The translations under genes were made by a program, and so were the position numbers. Below are positions 25,552 to 29,456 of a stretch of 29,456 nt of DNA, piece by piece. Under the pieces are notes generated by a model, which was not told the DNA's origin, ran no database searches, and saw nothing but the letters and a program-made list of their open reading frames with translations. The stretch covers positions 1 through 29,456 of the forward strand of contig JSYX01000386.1 of the NCBI GenBank assembly GCA_000787465.1, read 5' to 3'. Source of the DNA: Thermomucor indicae-seudaticae. Taxonomy: Eukaryota; Mucoromycota; Mucoromycetes; Mucorales; Lichtheimiaceae. The first letter of the stretch is position 1; each line of letters begins with the position of its first letter.

Positions 25552-26417
25552 CTAGAGCGAATTTGTGCTGCTTTTGTCTGCTAATGCTTTCTCGAAAAAG
25601 TGGATGAATGTTCCAACTTCTTGGGCACCGGGGAAAGTGAACCTATGCTCGTCATGTCAATACAAGCAAGGTCCACAGTTAAACAGTAATTCGTCTCACC
25701 GTTTCTGAATAGTAAAATCCGGCACACCGTTAATATTTTTCCGTTTACTTTCTTCGACGGCTTCCTGCACCAGTGCCACATCTTGGTCACTATTGAGGTA
25801 TGCCAGTGCCTTTTCGAGTTCATATTGCGTTTAGGGAGAAATACCCCTTTTGGTTTCAACGAATCCGTCTCAACTCAACTGACCTGTGCTTGGTCCAATC
25901 CGACCCGACCTGCAGCCTCAGCCAGAACTTGATTATCACCAATGTTTCGGTCGCGTTCAAAGTAATCTTTGAACAGCTCCTCCACTAATTCGTTCTGCTT
26001 GCCAAATTGCTTGGCCCAGTGAATAAGACGATGAGAATCCAGCGTGTTGCTCGTAAGACCGTCGAACGCGAACTGAATGCCTTCAGCCTGTCCTATTCCT
26101 TTCATATATGGTATGAACTCATTCGTTCTTTCTTCGCCGAATTTGCGACGGTAATTAACCAGTTTTGGAATTGGATTCTCTTTGGACATGGTGGGGTTTA
26201 GCTGGAATGGGTGCCACTCAACATCAAAGGTCACCGATGGATTGGTGGCCTTGAATTGCTGCATGGCTTTCTCCAAGCGGCGCTTACCAATAAAGCACCT
26301 AACGTAACAGAATACATTCGATATCAGGGCGAATTCAGCATATATATTAGGACAGAAGGCATACCAAGGGCAAACCGTGTCACTGACAATGTCGATCTTG
26401 ATCGTCTGGGTAGCCAT
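25552..26417 (-). CDS. DsbA/FrnE-like thioredoxin-fold oxidoreductase
   Basis: Thiol-disulfide oxidoreductase of the DSBA-like (FrnE, 2-hydroxychromene-2-carboxylate isomerase-related) family, probably cytosolic because no signal peptide is seen. Exons 26417-26365, 26298-25884, 25809-25700, 25642-25552 (669 nt, 222 aa, typical length), all GT-AG. The active site is Cys16-Pro-Trp-Cys19 in the context IVSDTVCPWCFIGKRRLEKA; the first intron splits the Trp18 codon. Family features follow: WHPFQLNP, a helical insertion (NTLDSHRLIHWAKQFGKQNE, LFKDYFERDRNIGDNQVLAE), the cis-Pro segment INGVPDFTI and the C-terminal FPGAQEVGTFIHFFEKAL. An in-frame ATG at 26438 would add 7 residues (MSFFLRK); the shorter start matches relatives better. 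Downstream of the Kelch-BTB gene in the same orientation, 171 bp apart. Confidence 0.94.
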
Positions 26418-26573
26418 TTTACGCAGGAAGAAGGACATTGGACATGATTAGTAATCGAGTCTTGGGGTTTCCCAACCAGTCCGCGTCTGATACATCTTCA
26501 ATGATAAGTGTCAATATCACTTCATATTAGCATCTTTTATTACGAGCTATATTCTAAAAAGAGTGATAGAATA

Positions 26574-26579
26574 TTTATT
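26574..26579 (-). terminator. Poly(A) signal of the Kelch-BTB gene
   Basis: AATAAA on the minus strand, 10 nt past the stop codon. This is unusually close, so a second site (a TAATAA-type stretch near 26533-26540) may be used instead. Confidence 0.45.
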
Positions 26580-26588
26580 ATGTAGAAG

Positions 26589-28991
26589 TTATTGAAAACT
26601 CATCGAGAGCTTGTTTCCAACGGATCCCAACAATGCTGCCTTCTTGTCTTTCTTCTTTGATTTTCCGGTGTTCTCATTACGTCCTTTGGATGTCGACTCG
26701 GAATAATGAGACCATCCGCTTACGCTTCCGGGTGAGCTCATTTCAGGGATAGTTGGAGGCATGCCATGACGTGGAGTTTGGGGAGGACTCGAAGAGCTGC
26801 TGGGGTATCTGTAATTTTCATTGTTTCCATATCCGCTGCTGCTGCTGCTATAGGAAGATGGCGATTGTCGAACAGGTGGACTTTTCATAAACTGATTTCC
26901 AGGTGGTGGCGATTGTGTGAAGGACGGTGCACGGCTACGGAAAGTTGAAAGCTTGGGACTGCTTGTGTATTGATAGTCAAAGTTGGCAGATCGCGGTGTG
27001 TCAATTGGTTGTTGCTGATCCATTGTCTGTCGTCTTTGCTGCTGCGGCAGAGACGAGGATGTTGAAGGAGACCGATAATAACTGGACGACGCAACTGAAG
27101 ACGAACTTGGTGACGGTGACTGACTGTACTCGCGTGGTCGTCGATATAGAGGTTCTGAAGAAGGACCTTCTCGTGGAGTGAGCACCGGAGTCGGCTGTTC
27201 CTGCCGTTGCTGTTGCTGCTGCTGGATCATCCTTTTGGCTGCAATCATCATTTTCAATGCACGAACTTGGAGACTCGTTTGATGTGATAGTGCTGCTGTT
27301 TCGAAGATGAGAGGAGCTGTAGACATATTGAGCATCTGGTGTAGCGCGTGCGTTGCCAGCTCCTGCAGTCTCGGTAACTCATACATATCTGCAAGGAGTA
27401 GCAATTGTGAAAGGATATGCGGCTGATATTGTTGAGCTGTCAAGAGATTATCCGTATACAGGAACTGCAGTAATGCAATGACGACGGCGTACGGATAGGG
27501 AAAGGTCATACTGTGTGATTTCAAGGCACTCGTCATGCGCTGTCGCTCTGTCGCCGCGGGCTCATCCTCGGCGCTTCCCGCTGGGTGAACGACGTCGCGG
27601 TTTCCTTCCATCAGCCGTGCAAAGTATGGCCATCGTTGGCAAAGAACGGCTGAATTAACCGGAATGGCTTGATTTTCGTTCGTGATGATGCGGAAATCAC
27701 AGACTGCCGGTTCATTCAATAGACTAAGACCCATCTCTTGCGCTAACGTCGAACAGGTCGGTTTCGGCAAACGGTAAACCCCAAATGCTTCCATATCGAT
27801 CATGGCAACGTGGTTAAAGTTGACCTGGCGATGATTGTAATCCTCGAGCAAGTTACGTGCACGATGACCGAATACTAAAAATCGATTTGTCCTCTCGTGC
27901 AGGACGCCTCGATTCCATGAACCGGTGCTGAAGACGGCACCAGTTTCAATGCGCGACCACGTCAAGGTACCGAGATCAAGTGTCCACACGCTGAAAGAGT
28001 GGCTTTGTGGAGACAAATAAGTGCCTGCAAGAATAAGGTGATGTCCGAGTGTATGTCCTGTCGGGAATCGTAGACCAGGTGGCATGGCGGATCCAGTCAT
28101 GTATGATGAACAGTCTTCCACGGAGGACGACGCTCCTGAAGGCGAGAATAGGAGCTGTAGTTCGCGTTTTACTTCGGCAAAATTAGAGTTCGTATAAAGG
28201 TATACGGGGGAAGTTTCCACCTCGCTGCGATCACCGGATGATTGATCGACCAACGAAACTCGGCCGTTGCCGCCAGCGGCAGGAGTGCCGTCGTTGGTTT
28301 TCTTCAAGTTGGCGTCATCGTTCACCATACTGTCAAGTGGTCGACCCATCTGTTCCTTAAGCATGACAGGTAGCCGTGTGCCTGAGGGCGCAGTGATAGC
28401 AATGGATCTGTAAGCGCCTACATGCTTATTGAAGGATTTAGCGTGCACCCATTCCCATTTCCGCATGTCAAGAACATTGATTTCTTCGAGATATCCGTTA
28501 TTCATGTCTTGTCCACCGATGATGATCAACCTGTCGTCTGTTACTGCTGATAGATGTGCATATCTGGGTCTCGGAGCAAACAGTGATGGTTCCACGTTTG
28601 GTCGTCGCCAGCTCATTGTTTCAATATCAAACACCGAGACATCGTCGAGTACGCAGAGACCGTCTCCAGACATCCTTGAATATCCCATCCCCCCGAAAAC
28701 GACGATTGAATTCTTGTAGACGTCTGCCGAATGGAAATATCGAGGCTTCGGCGGCTTAGCAGAATCTGGTGGTGGAATATGTCGGGTCCACTCCAAAGTG
28801 TTCAAGTCGAGGACGTACATGTAGTTCGTCATTTTGCGAGATGTAACCAGACGTCCCGCAAAAACGAAAACTCGGTCATCGACGACAGTAACTGAGGCGC
28901 CAACGAGTGGAGGTGGTATTTCCCCTGACGTCAGATGAGTCTGAGTGATGATCCCGGAGATGGACTGCATTTGCGTAGTAGCCGAAGGCAT
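26589..28991 (-). CDS. Kelch-repeat and BTB-domain protein, intronless
   Basis: Single open frame, 800 aa, in a neighbourhood of heavily split genes. Residues about 28-410 form a Kelch-type beta-propeller (VFVFAGRLVTSRKMTNYMYV, NSIVVFGGMG, PRPRYAHLSAVTDDRLIIIG, TGHTLGHHLILAG) with an unstructured insertion about 205-265. A BTB/POZ domain spans about 427-555 (DFRIITNENQAIPVNSAVLC, PYPYAVVIALLQFLYTD, LLLLADMYELPRLQELA), followed by BACK-like helices to about 590. The last 210 residues are Gln/Ser/Pro-rich with Gln runs and poly-Ser, ending in a short basic KSKKKDKKAA motif. Kelch-before-BTB order resembles LZTR1 and some fungal Ras-pathway or Cullin-3 adaptor proteins, so a scaffold or ubiquitin-ligase adaptor role is likely, with unknown substrate. 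The ATG at 28991 begins the propeller directly. Confidence 0.93.
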   Translation of the reverse strand: MPSATTQMQSISGIITQTHLTSGEIPPPLVGASVTVVDDRVFVFAGRLVTSRKMTNYMYVLDLNTLEWTRHIPPPDSAKPPKPRYFHSADVYKNSIVVFGGMGYSRMSGDGLCVLDDVSVFDIETMSWRRPNVEPSLFAPRPRYAHLSAVTDDRLIIIGGQDMNNGYLEEINVLDMRKWEWVHAKSFNKHVGAYRSIAITAPSGTRLPVMLKEQMGRPLDSMVNDDANLKKTNDGTPAAGGNGRVSLVDQSSGDRSEVETSPVYLYTNSNFAEVKRELQLLFSPSGASSSVEDCSSYMTGSAMPPGLRFPTGHTLGHHLILAGTYLSPQSHSFSVWTLDLGTLTWSRIETGAVFSTGSWNRGVLHERTNRFLVFGHRARNLLEDYNHRQVNFNHVAMIDMEAFGVYRLPKPTCSTLAQEMGLSLLNEPAVCDFRIITNENQAIPVNSAVLCQRWPYFARLMEGNRDVVHPAGSAEDEPAATERQRMTSALKSHSMTFPYPYAVVIALLQFLYTDNLLTAQQYQPHILSQLLLLADMYELPRLQELATHALHQMLNMSTAPLIFETAALSHQTSLQVRALKMMIAAKRMIQQQQQQRQEQPTPVLTPREGPSSEPLYRRPREYSQSPSPSSSSVASSSYYRSPSTSSSLPQQQRRQTMDQQQPIDTPRSANFDYQYTSSPKLSTFRSRAPSFTQSPPPGNQFMKSPPVRQSPSSYSSSSSGYGNNENYRYPSSSSSPPQTPRHGMPPTIPEMSSPGSVSGWSHYSESTSKGRNENTGKSKKKDKKAALLGSVGNKLSMSFQ

Positions 28992-29456
28992 GGTTCGGCA
29001 GATGGCGGTTCAAGAAGCGAGGAATGAAAAACCGGAGAAAAGGTTTAATAGACAGGCACCAGGCACTGTATATATGATAAGGAAACAAATAAAGACAGCT
29101 TTTGGACTTCTGGAGGGAAATGAAAAGCTTGTGTTCCCGAAGTCGAAAAAAGAAACTAACATCGCGGCAAGAGAAAGTTGTGCAACATTTGGTGCGGCAG
29201 TGACATTCTTCCCAATCAAGAACAACGTGCCTAATCAGGACGTCCGATTTCTCTTATTTTAAGAAGCTGAAAGCATTGAATAAGTAGGAAACAACATCAA
29301 AACTTCGCAGGGGCTTCAGCGTAGGGTCTAACTGGAAGCTTAAAATGCGGAAAAGGATTTATCACGATTGATCTTGTAACGTCTATGCACAAGAGATGCG
29401 ATTTCGTACCAGCCGGATAAGGCAAACTTTTAATACAGTGGAAACAGAATTTTTGG
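28992..29456. other. Upstream region of the Kelch-BTB gene to window end
   Basis: No gene seen in 465 bp; short frames on both strands are not convincing. TATATA at about 29069-29074, roughly 80 nt before the Kelch-BTB ATG on the minus strand, could be its TATA element. Confidence 0.45.

Overview
The window looks like nuclear DNA of a filamentous fungus, most likely an early-diverging (Mucoromycota-type) lineage. The lineage is my inference. The direct evidence is: many short introns (about 50-110 nt, GTAAG-type donors, CTAAC/TTGAC-like branch sites); a tRNA-Leu with a type II variable arm; AATAAA poly(A) signals; and fungal or eukaryotic housekeeping genes (mitochondrial GTP/GDP carrier, Vps34, Cwc21, mitoribosomal mL54, a dysferlin-domain peroxin). 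Most genes are split, so I built exon models by hand from reading frame, splice sites and family conservation.

Layout. Positions 1-4700 are gene-poor and hold only tRNA-Leu(CAG) (minus, 2258-2339) plus open-frame scraps. An aldo/keto reductase with five exons lies at 4709-5947 (+). Positions 5948-10405 are sparse, with one intronless coiled-coil orphan (8102-8893, minus). From 10406 the sequence is compact: GGC1-type carrier (minus, 10406-11681), diverging from a Pex24p/dysferlin-domain membrane protein (+, 11963-13364), which converges 67 bp from a nitronate monooxygenase (minus, 13432-14541). Then comes VPS34 (minus, 14726-18269, 17 exons, 872 aa). A 182-aa charged coiled-coil protein (+, 18718-19389) diverges from VPS34. 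Next are a large chromodomain protein (minus, 19999-23334, 11 exons), mL54 (minus, 23778-24222) diverging from CWC21 (+, 24374-25214), a DsbA/FrnE-like thiol oxidoreductase (minus, 25552-26417), and an intronless 800-aa Kelch-BTB protein (minus, 26589-28991).

The genes do not form one pathway. They are independent housekeeping functions: membrane traffic (Vps34, peroxisome/ER membrane), mitochondria (GTP carrier, mL54), RNA splicing (Cwc21), redox chemistry and chromatin.

Most interesting observations: (1) the chromodomain protein has an intact methyl-lysine cage followed by a region that reads like a SPOC fold and a long conserved C-terminus, an order reminiscent of fission-yeast Chp1 and animal TASOR; (2) at least two GC-AG introns with a perfect GCAAGT donor, in neighbouring genes; (3) a VPS34 intron bounded by an 8-nt direct repeat lying across both splice sites, as expected from intron gain by duplication. 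I see no CRISPR array, intact transposon or virus.
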